From NCBI GenBank assembly GCA_018907035.1, contig JACCIC010000005.1, positions 3,541,001 through 3,605,000 on the forward strand: a DNA stretch of 64,000 nt, written 5' to 3'. The stretch's first letter is position 1; every line of letters starts with the position of its first letter. Positions 13,201 through 25,990 of this stretch are shown here, in pieces. Position numbers and translations under genes: made by a program. The notes under the pieces were generated by a model. It was not told where the DNA came from. It saw only the letters and a list, made by a program, of their open reading frames with translations, and searched no databases. This DNA is from Sycobia sp. Sy_11 (lineage: Eukaryota; Arthropoda; Insecta; Hymenoptera; Epichrysomallidae).

Positions 13201-14051
13201 AGCTTTAATATTATTTTACAAACGCGAAGGCGCGCGATAAGCGTTATTTTTATTTTTAATCGAAAATTAGCTTTTTTTATTGTTCCTCTTATGACTCGGA
13301 AGGAATTCGCTTAATGCTCGAGGCAATTCTAGAAATTGGAACTTTGTAATGATACTTTCGAAGGAAACGAAATGCTTTTAATGATATTAAACTGAGGTTC
13401 GGGACAAATCGAGAGGAACATTATTAATGAATCAAAAGTCGTATAAGTATTTCATCATTAGCTTATATAAGTCTGAATATATTAACCAGTCTGTTTGTAA
13501 CACAATAGTAACAAATTTTTTTAAACCTCAGGCATTTCTAATTAGGATCCCGTTATTTCTATATCCAGCTTTTGACGTTAATTTTCTTTTTCTTTGTTCA
13601 ATTTTTTCATAAAAATCTTGTAGAATAATTCATTTCCATATATTACTATAGATAAATTAATGTGAAAAATGTTTTTTTCTTTTTAGTCAAAAATATTCTA
13701 TTCAAATAAAATTCAAACGAATAATAATAAAACATTTTGAATATTTAAACGTAAACTGCTGAATGTAAAAAGTTTACATAAACCCGTCTCTTGATTGTGA
13801 CATCAAGTTTCAGCACAGGTGTTTAAAAAAATCGAAGGCAATATTTAATCTGCACATAGGTTGTATTTAAAAATAATATTGAAATTAATTTTTCTTTGTT
13901 CGAATTTTTGAATAATATTTTTTTAATCATATCCTTATCAAATTTATGGAGTGATTTTCAGATAAATTATAAGATTTCATAAACTTCGTTTGATTCCAAT
14001 TAATATGGCTACTTTCTCAATCCACAATCGTATTTGCTGCTTTTGTTTTAC

Positions 14052-14111
<60 letters not shown>

Positions 14112-15860
14112 GTGAATCTTCTAATTATAATCGGTCGATATCTTTTCCTTATAATTAAAAAAATTTAAGAAGAACTGCATAAAATAAATCATGGAATAAA
14201 GTACGTAGTGATAGTAATACAATTTCAGTAGTACAAGTAGATTTTGATCCACCGAACGACTACTTCGCACTAAGAAAGCTGACAATTAAGGAAACCATGT
14301 AAATAAATTTAAAGTTCCGCATTAATAACGTAAATTACGTTCAAAATAAGCAAATACTTGGTAATAAAATATAAATTATTATTTTTTTATTATTTTATGT
14401 ATATCTAACCCATAATCGCCGAAACTCTGAAATAATACGTAATTTATTAAACAATTCTGTGCTTATTTCTTCGACAGCGTGCATTGAAATGTATAAATTA
14501 ATATATACTTTTAATTAAAATAAATGGTTACTCAGAATAAATAGACAATAAAATTTTAAGCGATAAAATCTTGACTTCTCTCTGCGGCTTTATTAAAATT
14601 TCAAGAACCTCACTAATTTTTCTCTTAGTAATTAGCAAAGGCATTTATTAATTGTCGAGGACTTTTTCAAAAAACAATCATTTTTCTCTTTTGTTTTTAA
14701 AGAATACGAGATTATTTAGAAAAATTGTCGTATATATAAAGACTTCCTTTGATAAAATGAAAAGATTTTTTCATTCATATATATGTAAATTTAACTACTT
14801 ATTTGATAAAAATTCTATAATCCTGATTTTATTAAAAAAAAAAAAAAAATTAATGTATAACTACTTGTAAGAAGTGTATGACAAAAGAGTTGCGTAGAAT
14901 ACAATAATGGTTTTCAATAACATAAAATAATTACTTCGTGCTTACGTTATTCGATAACTATATACTTTCTTTAATTTTACATTTACATTACTCGTCCTCG
15001 TATTTTTAATAATCGATCCATATATTACTGCAAAAATATCAATAATTCGCGCAGTGGACAGCAAAAATCCTATACTAGATAAACGCAAATAATAATCATC
15101 TGATAATTCTCTTTTAAATAAGTGTATTGTATGGTTGTGACATTTTTTTAGTCACGTATTAACTTAGACGAGTGCGCCAATAATTTGATGGCATAAGGAA
15201 GATGTTTGAACGTTCGCATTTGTCGACGTAGCGCGATTACGAAAAGGTGACTTCTGCCTTCGCGCGTACAACTGCTCGTCCTTTTCTACTGGACGTGTGA
15301 AAATTTAAATCTCAATGATGCCGCACAAATTGAAAGCATGTAAACCATTAGACGCACCGCTACTTTCGATCCTGTAAAGCTCTAACTGTGAAAAATAAAA
15401 GATTAATTATGTAACTCGATAGGACACTCTCATCACTGCGGCTTAACTTGGCTGCTCGGAGTGTCTGCTTTTATCTCGATTTTCATTTATATTGTTACGT
15501 TGCATCGATATAATTGCTTTTATAAATTGTAACATTAGTGGAGAAAAAATCGACGAAAAAAGAAACTACTTTCGTATTTTTAAAATAACAGATCTAATAA
15601 TACGTTTTTCAACATTTTTGATAAAATAAATTAATTCTTTTTTTGCTCAGATCAAAAAAAAAATTCGCATCACGATGGCACTTTTTGAATTCAAACCAAC
15701 TAAAAATTAACGTAAATAAACATTTTCTACAATCGTTAATGTTAAAATTGTGCCGAACGGAAATTACTCTCAAGTGACATTGATCGGGAGTTTTATTAAA
15801 ATGAATAGCGGAACATCGGCTAAAAAAAACAATTAAGCGCTATTTTTCAGCGACCGGTAT
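13200..15860. other. AT-rich non-coding DNA
   Basis: No coding signal. It contains a long TA tract at 14053-14108 and several poly-A/poly-T stretches. Confidence 0.6.
14053..14108. repeat. (TA)n microsatellite
   Basis: A TA run of about 55 bases. Confidence 0.95.
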
Positions 15861-16051
15861 TTTCCCGGATGCATAATCAAACCAAGTACTCAAAATGTAT
15901 TCACGAAATCACGAATTATAAATTCAACATACCGCAACATCCTTCCGCGATAAATGCACTACGCCGCACGTACATTTCCATGCCTGCGCGTAAAACTTTT
16001 CCACTTCCTTTCGAATTAGTTCAAGCGCGCAGTACACACACGCGCGCGTGC

Positions 16052-16064
16052 GTATATATATATA

Positions 16065-16141
<77 letters not shown>
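16052..16141. repeat. Compound (TA)n(GT)n microsatellite
   Basis: About 50 bases of TA followed by about 38 bases of GT. Confidence 0.95.
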
Positions 16142-16142
<1 letters not shown>

Positions 16143-16494
16143 TTATGTATAAAGAAGTACGAGAAAACCATGGCGTAACTCCGTACGACTGAAGTAGAAA
16201 AAAATGCACTTACCGTTAAAAGCAGCCGCTGCGTGGAAAAGCCGCGCCTTCGTGACGCGCAAAAAAATTACGACCGGCAGCCGGTTGGCGAGGAGGTCAA
16301 GCGCAGCCGTCGATCGTCGCTCTTTTTGAACGGGCGCGCGTCCCCCGGCTCCTCTGTTCGCGGGCTGCCCCTTGCTCGTCGTCGGCTCCTCTTCTTTTTC
16401 CCCGCCCAGGGAGCAACCTCGCGCGCTACGCAGTCCCGACAGACGCACGAACCTGATGCGCGGGACGCTTACGTATGCATATGCATGTGCATAC

Positions 16495-16498
<4 letters not shown>

Positions 16499-16544
<46 letters not shown>
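16499..16544. repeat. Compound (TA)n(GT)n microsatellite
   Basis: A second TA-then-GT compound tract 360 bases after the first, with the same order of units. Confidence 0.95.
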
Positions 16545-17017
16545 TCGACGGACGAGTTTTGCGCGCTCGCGGTGAAATTAACGGCGACCGTGCGGCGGGG
16601 CGGATCGTGCGGGGGCAGAGCGCCGTCAAAGAGTACGCGAGCGAACGAACCCTCGTGTGCTCGAGGGTTGGAGCTGGCGGGGGGGGGCTGAGAGGGGAGA
16701 GGGAGAGCTTATGTGCGGCCGTGAGAGCGCGTGTATGGTGCGAGGTGCGCGCGACCGAGTCACCGTTCTGGCAATAACGCCGGAGCGTTGCGCGCACCGT
16801 CGTATATATAGGCGCCCGGCGATAACGCGTAGCGGCGCGGTGCGCGCAACCCTCCCCCACCCCCCGGAGTTGACGGCGGCGATGCGTAAGGGTGAGGGAG
16901 GGGGGTGGATGCCGAGGGAGTCGCCGCCGGCGCACAGGTGGCTACTTCGGCCCCCTACGCCTCGTCTTGCCATCGCTGATTTTCACGCGTGGTCCCCATG
17001 CCCCCCTCCCTTCCTTA

Positions 17018-17021
<4 letters not shown>

Positions 17022-17051
<30 letters not shown>

Positions 17052-17052
17052 T
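17022..17052. repeat. (CT)n microsatellite
   Basis: A CT run of about 30 bases. A complementary-sense (GA)n run follows at 17270-17302. Confidence 0.95.
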
Positions 17053-17268
17053 TATATTCTTCAATGCACTGTGTAACTTCGTCTATATTTATAGAAATTG
17101 TTTATTATATATATTTGTATAATAGCCTTATTTCAATTCATATTTTGCACTGGCATACAAACAAAAATACAAATATTTCTCTCTCTGTCTCTCTTCCTTT
17201 TCGTTTATTTCACATCGACAAAAAAATAAATGTATAATGTGTTGCGAGGTTAAAAGTATGCGCTGATT

Positions 17269-17269
<1 letters not shown>

Positions 17270-17302
<33 letters not shown>
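17270..17302. repeat. (GA)n microsatellite
   Basis: A GA run of about 33 bases. With the CT run about 220 bases upstream it could pair as an inverted repeat. Confidence 0.9.
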
Positions 17303-17307
<5 letters not shown>

Positions 17308-17309
17308 CG

Positions 17310-20300
17310 CAGGCGCGAAAAGGAGAGATTAAAAAGATCAAATTAAGATCAAAAATCGATATCTATATGGTCTTCGACAAATTGAATTTGAATACATGCT
17401 GTTCTATTTTTTAGGCTGACCTTTCGCGCAATTTTGCATTATCTTCGCCCGTGCACGTTGATTTATATATATAAATAGTATATGTACAATGTGAGGACGA
17501 TTTATTACACTCGACCACAAATCAAAAAAAAAAAAGAAGAAATTTCTCTGAGGGCGGGAAATTGTGAAATTCTAGATGTAATAGAATCAATAATACACGA
17601 GTTATACGCTCTCGATGGGAAGTTGCGTAGTTCAATTCGAAGATTAGATCTGAGCGCATTATTTGTAAGTCTACCTGTTAACTACTACCGCAATGAGTCT
17701 TCTGAAACACTCGTTCTATATTTTCTTTCTTAAAGATTATATTTTTCAATTATTATGAATTTATTTCGTTTTCAAAAAATCGTGTAAGTTGTTTTATAAT
17801 GTTTTTCTTTTCTTTTCAATATCGCGCCACTAAATAGGCCGAAGGGAAAAATGATCTCTAATCATACTCGTATACCGAAACGTCACGCATAAAAGGGAAA
17901 TTTTTTTATTTAGTTACTGTAATGTAGCAAATATTTTTTGCTTTCTTCTTCCAATTTTTTCGTCTAGTACGTTAAATGTTGTCTGAATTTACAAGAAAAC
18001 TCGTAAAACAGAGTCGAATTGCCAAATCGCGATGACGTGCTAGACCAGATAACCCTCAACTAATTTTAACGTAGAGTTCCAAGTAACATAGGACCGTAGG
18101 CTTATATCCATCATTCACAAGTTGATTTTTAAATTTACACTTCCGCATAATCGAAATTCGACCTTATTCGCTACAAGGCTATGGGAAATTTCATATTGTC
18201 CCGGATATTTGTGCATCGATATTATTCAATAGTTTTACGATGACGCATAAAATCATGCTTGTAACAGTGCGTTACCGAACGAATATCAACTAATGGAACG
18301 TCGTCAATGGGGCATATTATAAAATTGCTAACGAGTCTCCTTCCCGGGTGAATTCGGATTTTAAAGTTTCAATTAAAACGTAAAATTTTTAATGGCCTCT
18401 CTTTTATAACGATGGATTAAATCTTACACATTGTCGGGCGTATGGGAAAATCTTGTTTATTTTGATTGGAAATACTGGAACGACGGACTATGAAATAAGC
18501 AATTTTTATTACTATTGAAATATTGTTACTTTGTAACAAGAATATTATTTTAATAAGATTCAAATTTTTTTTAAAAATACTTAACTAGGCTTGTTCATTA
18601 ATTAATACGTCACAGCTTTGAAAACTCAAGAAATAGACAACCAAAATATATTTTTCAGAAATTTGTCCAAAACTCTCTTAGAAATTATATATAAAAATAA
18701 TAACTTTAGATAAAGTATTTTATCTTTAAGCAAATAGTAAACTCTGAAACTCTAACGTATGAAAGGTGCAATATAAATTACAGAATCTATATTCGGAATA
18801 TTAAATTTCCCATACAAATTTTAACATTTTTACGAACGATATAAGAGCCAATAAGCTCTTACGTATAGATTTACGATATTTAAAATAATATTATTCATTA
18901 CTTTTGTACTTTTCACGACTAATTTTTAAATTAGTGTCGATAATTTTTAAAAATTCTTAAATTTTTTTTGTAAGTTTTCCTTCCTATTTTCTTGCTTAAC
19001 ATTCATAAATATTTTAATTTCCATCCCAAGAACGAGCTTTGACTTGTAAATTTTTTATGTACTCTGTTGTAAATACATGCTATTTCAACGTTCAGAAGGC
19101 AAGTCAGGTATAAAATCTATTCTTTAAGAGAAAATCAATCTATTGATAACCTATATGTAAAACTATACAAAATTCTTCGGTCCTGTACGAATTTATCCTA
19201 TTCCGAAGACTGCTTTACTCCTTCAATTTTACACAGTTTGATATTAAAAAATAATTTTCACATATTAATATAATGTCACGCTAAAACTTAGAAGAAATGT
19301 TTACAAATTTATTCTACTTAAACTATATATTTGATTAAAAATAAATTCAACATTAACACATTTTCATAAAACTTCTAAAGAAAAATCGACTATAACTTAA
19401 TTCAAAGATGATATTACCCAATTAATTACTAATAGACTACACTGATTTTTCTAGTATATATGTAGGATATATAGGAACTATCATATCCTGAAAGCTCTTG
19501 AGTCAATTAATCAGAAAAATAATAAATATTAATTACACATTAAATTTAAACCTTTGAACAACATCGTAAAAAAATAGTCTTGGCTACTTATCAATTATAG
19601 TTCGATATTCTACTTTGTCGTTACAGGTTGCTCCATTTATAGAATATTATCTGTCAAACAAATCTAGGAATAATAGAAAGCATAACATTAATTTATTACT
19701 AATTTATAGAGGAAAATGACATCGATAAAAATATATATAGATGTATACAAATTTATTATTATATTTATATAAAGAAATTTATACATTTGTAGAAAATTCT
19801 TTATCATAATTATTATATCGTACAAGAGAGCGAGAAAGAGTGAAAATGAGAGGGTGAGAGGGGAAAGCGGACGAGGAACGAAGAAAAGAGAGAGAGAGAA
19901 ATAGATATATATCACTATTGAATAATAATTATAATTTTAATATAAGGAATATCATAAAAAAATTGTTGTCAAATTTTGTTCTGTATTTACTAGATCTCAC
20001 GATTTTTAAAATAAATTTTTTCGTTGAGCTACAATCCCTGATAACATTAGTTATCATTATTATGTCAGCAATCAATAATTGCAAATTAAATTGAAAGACA
20101 GTTTTAAGAACTTCAATAAATTGTCTATAAGATTCATCTATGATCTGCACAGAAAAACGTTTTTTTATCCGAGATAACAATTTCAATAAAGTTAAAAAAA
20201 ATAACATCTTAGATATTTTAGAAAGTCCACAACAACTTTACAGCTATTTCCATAAGATGCAATGTCTAAAACGTTTTCTGTACACCTTTTCATCTCCTAA

Positions 20301-20560
20301 AAATCCTACCTTGGTACAATTCAATAAGTGGAACTGTTCTTCGTTTTACTAGTCGGATTGATAAAACTTTGATTGAAAGCTAAAGGAATGAAATTTTTTA
20401 CTTTTTCAACACGCAGTAATAATAATTAAAGGAATAAAAAAATTGTTTAGATTCATCTAATAATTGCGTACAAAATTTAACGAACTAAACTCGAAAGGAA
20501 ATTGTTTTTTTTTTTTTTTTCAAATTTGATAAACAATACTGACTATATGCGTCTGTTTCT
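17310..20560. other. AT-rich non-coding DNA
   Basis: No gene, RNA or mobile element is recognised across this stretch. Frames are short and compositionally biased. Confidence 0.6.
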
Positions 20561-20810
20561 TGTTCATCAGAACGAGACAATGTGGCCCGTTGCTTCCGTA
20601 CTAGCTAACGACTCGAAACTCGTACTACCTCGAGTACTCGCGCGCCCGCGCCCGCCTGTTACGCGCGTGTTGATATATGCACGCGCGAGCTTAAAATCGT
20701 TTTGTTGCGACCCCCGGGCCTGTGCCACCGCTCTCGATCCCTCCTGCATTATTAATGCACCTTCTTATTACTGCTTGGGAAATACTTCTTCGAATTTGCA
20801 TAAGAGCCCT

Positions 20811-20880
<70 letters not shown>

Positions 20881-20980
20881 ATGCAGTCAGGTTGAGCGAA
20901 CGGGGGGGGGGTGTATTGTCGACGCGAACGACGGTCCATAATAATCCAAACGTGTTCCGTTGAATTCAAATCAGCGCCGA
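20560..20980. other. Short GC-rich island around a long (CT)n tract
   Basis: CpG-rich sequence lies on both sides of the CT tract at 20813-20879, including a run of nine or more G at about 20904. Both strands have open frames over it because of the repeat. No coding evidence. Confidence 0.5.
20813..20879. repeat. (CT)n microsatellite
   Basis: About 66 uninterrupted bases of CT, the longest CT tract in the window. Confidence 0.95.
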
Positions 20981-21781
20981 TCGCTGCTACGTTTTTCTTA
21001 AAGTTTAGAGGGCTTTCGATGCAATGGGTGCTTTATCCAAGTTTCTAAAAGTAACCATAAATTTCGCGATTGTCCGTTGATAAGATACAAATCAGAAAGG
21101 GGGTGGGGGAGTAACGCGTTTTTGCGTTCAACATTAGATATTTCGGCAAACATTTTGAATAATACATAGCAAACAAAATGAAATAATAAATAAATGAGAT
21201 ATGGTGGCGACAATCTATATGGTGGCGGCTTCTTGAAAGAAACATTTCTTGAAAACCGCGAGCGCTAGTAGAAATAAAGAGAAATTTTAAGATAATTTTT
21301 CTGTGATTTTTTATTACGTTGAATCTTTCTTAATAATTAATCTGAAAACTGTAGATCCCAGTCTTCAAAAAGTTTCACTTTTTGTGATCCCGATTCGCTC
21401 GTTTTTCACGAAGTGCGATCTTTCGGATATCACTAAAGAAATTTCAGATTTTTATCGAGTGTATTTTGTCTTTCTAATTGCTTTAAAGAGTGTTCATTTG
21501 AGTAACTATGTTACACGTTTAATACTTAAATTTAACTTGTTTAACGTTTAAACTCCATTAATAAGTTAATCTTTGCACCTATTTGTTCATTATCCTAGTC
21601 TTATATGAAAAGTCAAGCTCGGGATAATTTTTTGTATCAAACAGAGAAAGAGGATCCCACAGTTCCAGCAATGAAATTTCGAGGAAGGATTCTTTTTTTT
21701 TCTTTCCTTCAAGATCTAACAAGATCTAAATTAAACTTTTTGACACGCCTATCATAAAAAGCAAGTAATATATACATATAC

Positions 21782-21835
<54 letters not shown>

Positions 21836-24800
21836 TCTGGCTGCTTCACCCTACATCTTTTCTCTATACCGTCAAAATTAATTAACCATTCGCCGACAGG
21901 TATACCTGTATATAATGTCGCAATTAATGTTGATGACCGCGGGCCGACCGCCCGCGCGCCGCAACGCTCCCGTGGTGTCGACTTTCGGGGCTCCTCTGCC
22001 CTCTCGCGAGAAGTATATAACGTCACCCCGGCGGTGACTCCATTGAATTATTAGCGCTTCGGCAGGGAATAATGCATGCGTCGTCATCTCAATTCGCCCC
22101 CCCGCCCTCCACACCCGGCCGTGTAATCGCATAATTAACTGGATTAGATAGTTAGTTCTATTAGGCATTTATCCTATAACACGATGTGGGTTGTTATCGA
22201 TTTCGTTTGGATGTCTTTCGAAATTTTTAATATTACAATGTCGAAATACAAATGTGTAACCGTACTTTTGTAAATTATAATCAAAAGAATTGACACGGGT
22301 GATAAATAGGGTATAGTAAGAAAAATTCTAATATAGTAGTAGAATAATATTCTAATATAGTAGATATAGTTAAAAAAAATTCTAAACAAGATCTTAAAAT
22401 CTCATTGATAACGTTATATTTACTTGAAAAAGCTTTAAATAAAAGCATATTTTCTTCATAAATATATTAAATGAAAATTCATCACAAGCTAAGTCTATTA
22501 AAACTACATAAAAATGTAATCTGTAAGCATTTAAAATACAATTACATACTATTTTAAATTCTACATAAAGTAAGTATCTTTTATTTTACATCAGATGAAT
22601 TTTACTTGTACAGGGCATGACTTTTACGCGTGTTTATATCATTATTTTCCAGTGATAATTTTCGAATAAAAAATTAGTTAAATAATCTTAATTTTTTTAA
22701 TTAGCAATAATTTTCAAGATTCAGTTTTCCTTTAAAAAGGCTATTTTTTTAAAATTATTCTTTTGTGAACTAGAGCATCCGCTCTGCATTTTTCTAAAAA
22801 AAAATATATATATATCCTCTCGAAACTTTTTTCAGTCCTCTGTGTGCGCGTTTTAGCGTTCTTTTAAAACTTCGTGTATAATCCTAAATTTTTCAAGGAA
22901 ATGTAAAATTATGTTGAAAAAGCGTGAAAAATTTAGAAACTAAATACAATAAATATTTATAATAATTCAAAAAGTTGTTTAACAATTAATGATTTATTTT
23001 ATAATTATATCATAACTAATGAATAATGAATGCTCAAGTATCTTTGTTGCACGGTTTGCACGTAAGCTGTCAAAGTCAGCAAACACATTTAAAAGCTTAA
23101 GCTTAAATATTTAAAAATAAAGCTTTTATTTTGAATACGACTGATGGAATCGTATCTCGGAATTATTCTCTCGCAGTTCTATTATAAATTCGCAATTATT
23201 CTCAGTTATATAGTAATTTAAAGAAAAGACAAAGTCATTTAATAAATCAATTACTAAGTGAACTTTTAAAGAAACAAGGAAATTTTTCAGAAAAATAATT
23301 AATAAACAAGCTTTAAAAACCCATTCAATTAAGAAAACATTCACGTTTAAACTGAAAATAAATCGCGATCGCAAACTGTAAATTTCGCGTGACTTCGAAT
23401 TTTGGTTTCACAATTTGGAATAATATTTTTATAAATATAAATTTCGATATCTTAAAAGTCTTACGCGTATTAATTGCCCCAGACTAATTTAGCCGTAGAA
23501 ATTAACGAAACCTTTAAGTATCACTGGGTTATTTCAAACGCGATATATTGTTACTAGATAAAAAATCGAATCCTCTTAGACATTAATAAAAGTTCACCAA
23601 TTTTTTCATCGATGAATAATTTATTCATTACACCAATACTGGCTTCCTAAATCCATATAATATTTTACCCCTATGAATAGTACATTTCTTGCCATTTTTC
23701 TGGCATTGTCAAAATAAAATAAATAATTTCGCAAGCGATTATTACCGGCAGTTTGCGCCGTTATTTGTAGATATTTTTTTGTCTATGACCAGCCTTACAT
23801 ACCTGACCTCTTGGTTTTCTCACATAAGAAGAAAATTTAGAGAAAAAGGAAGAGAGAGGGAGAGAAGGGGGGGGGGAAGATAGAAAAGAACCCTCCTCGT
23901 TTACATGGCGAGGGAGGACGTCTTGGGTAATTGATCGAGGGAGCCTCGCTACATATTCTTTGCTATATTTATTACAGAGTCATCTATTGTTTAGTAAACC
24001 TTCACTCACGTCGAATTAGAATTTAATAAATCGGATAATTTGATTTTACGTGTACGTCGAAGTATATGAAAATTACAATCTAATATTAGTATTAATTATC
24101 TATTCGTTTCCAGCGATGATGTATAGCAGCTCGTTTATTATTCCAGAGCTGCTAAAAGTTTTTGTATTAAAATTACTAATTGAAATAAGGATAAACTAAT
24201 AAAAGGACGAACTTCAAAAAACAGCAAACGAAGCAAAATTCTGAAAAAAATTCATGCATGAATGTATTTAGAGTCTGACTACATCAAGCAAGTCTAAAAT
24301 AATTTAAAACATTATCTATCACAATAATAAAATACGTAATTATTTTTTTATACAATTATAATGATATATATTATTATGCGTTAACAATGGTAATAAGGCA
24401 TATCATTTTTTTAATCTATTGCGAATCTGCATTCACGTTCAATCAAAACCATTCGTATAAATAAAACAAAATAGCCTTATAATGAAGTAAATCTCAAAAA
24501 GCCAAAAAAAAAAATCATTTTTAAAATCATACTTGTAATTCTTTATCTTCGCTATTATTATAAAATAACTATTGTCAAATCCAGCTGACAAAATGTATAA
24601 CGATATATAATAAAAAAGATAAACTTGATTTACATCAAGATTACTATAGATTGCAAACTCAATCAAAATATATCGTTAATTTTGGTGTATGAGCATGAAC
24701 AACTTCGTAATAACTAGTTAAAACTATCAAACACTTCGCACCTTTGAGGCGCAAGTCGTAAAACTAATGTTTAATATAAACAGCCAAGTTCAGCTGAATT

Positions 24801-25020
24801 ATAAAATACAATTTTACATTGTCATTTAAAGATTTGTAAATTCTCGCGAATCGTGCAATCGCTGGGTATCATTATTGGATATTATATATTCATCCGCTAT
24901 ACGGGTTATGCACTCCTAAGATTAAGAAGTATCGCAAAAAGCAAAAATGCGACATTGTCGGGAGTCCGATAATAAAAATCCTCAGTTGCGAATGGGCCGT
25001 GATGGTAAAAGAGACGGAAA
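20980..25020. other. Non-coding DNA, mostly AT-rich
   Basis: Nothing recognised except a TA tract (21788-21831) and a small CpG-rich island at about 21.9-22.1 kb. Confidence 0.55.
21788..21831. repeat. (TA)n microsatellite
   Basis: A TA run of about 43 bases preceded by ACATATAC units. Confidence 0.95.
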
Positions 25021-25029
25021 GGGAGAGGG

Positions 25030-25047
25030 CGATAGATAGACAGATAA

Positions 25048-25146
<99 letters not shown>

Positions 25147-25155
25147 GATAGATAG
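25030..25155. repeat. (GATA)n tetranucleotide repeat
   Basis: About thirty copies of GATA in the plus strand, with only a few CAGA or AATA variants. It yields the (SIYL)n-type frames on the minus strand, which are not genes. Confidence 0.97.
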
Positions 25156-25299
25156 AGAAAGAGATAGAGAGATTTTGCATAGAAAGATCGAATTGTTTTT
25201 CAAAAAATTAACATTTATTCATTTTTTTGCAAATTAGGAATATCTCGATACTTATAATAGCCGTACTGATATGATTAAGAAAAAAAGTTAATACAGTTC

Positions 25300-25775
25300 G
25301 TTCGCCGAAGAGCCTGCAAAATGCCTCCTTTGAAACTGACGCGCGACCCCTCCCCCTCCGCCCCCGGTTACGATGCATCGACGCAAAAATTTTCTCGGAC
25401 TTCCGACTCGTTAAAAAACATGGCTTTGACGGCGCACAACACTATATTAAGTTCGAAAAGACATTATCGCCCGATTCCCGCGCGTCTCGCCGTGAATGTT
25501 TATTTAAGGCGCGTATATTACGCGCGTCTGAAAAAAAAAATAAAAAACTTACTTACTCGTCCCCACCTCCCCCGCGCCCCGTTTCCTTATCTACACACCG
25601 TGGAGGGCGAACGGAGGGGCGGGAGGGTGCGGGAGACGTGCAACGGCCGCAACTTTCGAGGCCGCCGGCGCCATCGTGATTCGAAAAATATGAGAGGCGC
25701 GCGCGCGCGCGCGCGTGCCCACTGTGACAGCGGGTATGAATCCCAATGCGGGGAGCTGCCCGATTTCGCGGGAGT

Positions 25776-25813
<38 letters not shown>

Positions 25814-25990
25814 GTACACGAGCGCCAGTATGTGTGCCAATAAAAATTAAAGGACTGCCGCAGCGAATTATCAAGTCGGCCTGTTATATAGACCATCCTC
25901 TGGCAGGGGCTGGGCGGTGGTAAAGAGAAGCGCTCGCTAGATGGGGGATTCGTCGAGGAATATCAATCCGGCCGCGCGTTAGAATTTGTT
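25300..25990. other. GC/CpG-rich island with (GC)n and (GA)n
   Basis: CpG-rich island containing a GC run (about 25698-25715) and a GA run (about 25775-25811). A 200-residue plus-strand frame covers it, but three minus-strand frames are open over the same bases. Its residues follow the repeats (RARARA, SERERE). I therefore do not call it a gene. Confidence 0.5.

Larger units (their letters stand above)
15860..17010. other. GC/CpG-rich island flanked by microsatellites
   Basis: This is one of the strongest GC-rich islands of the window, at about 16.2-16.95 kb. It has abundant CG dinucleotides, GGGGG runs and a TATATATA-like box near 16802 in otherwise GC-rich DNA. Long frames are open on both strands at once, which argues for composition rather than coding. 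It could hold a promoter of a gene lying outside what can be read here. There is no start codon context, splice pattern or domain to support one. Confidence 0.45.

Noticed and set aside
16233..17076. Several 100-169-residue frames on both strands
   Set aside because: They are products of GC-rich composition and of TA, GT and CT repeats. Mutually overlapping frames on both strands cannot all be real, and none has a recognisable domain.
24890..25203. Repetitive (SIYL)n proteins
   Set aside because: Pure translation of the GATA tetranucleotide repeat.
25321..25923. 200-residue open frame on the plus strand
   Set aside because: It lies over (GC)n and (GA)n tracts. Three minus-strand frames are open over the same bases, and its residues mirror the repeats. 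No domain or splice pattern.
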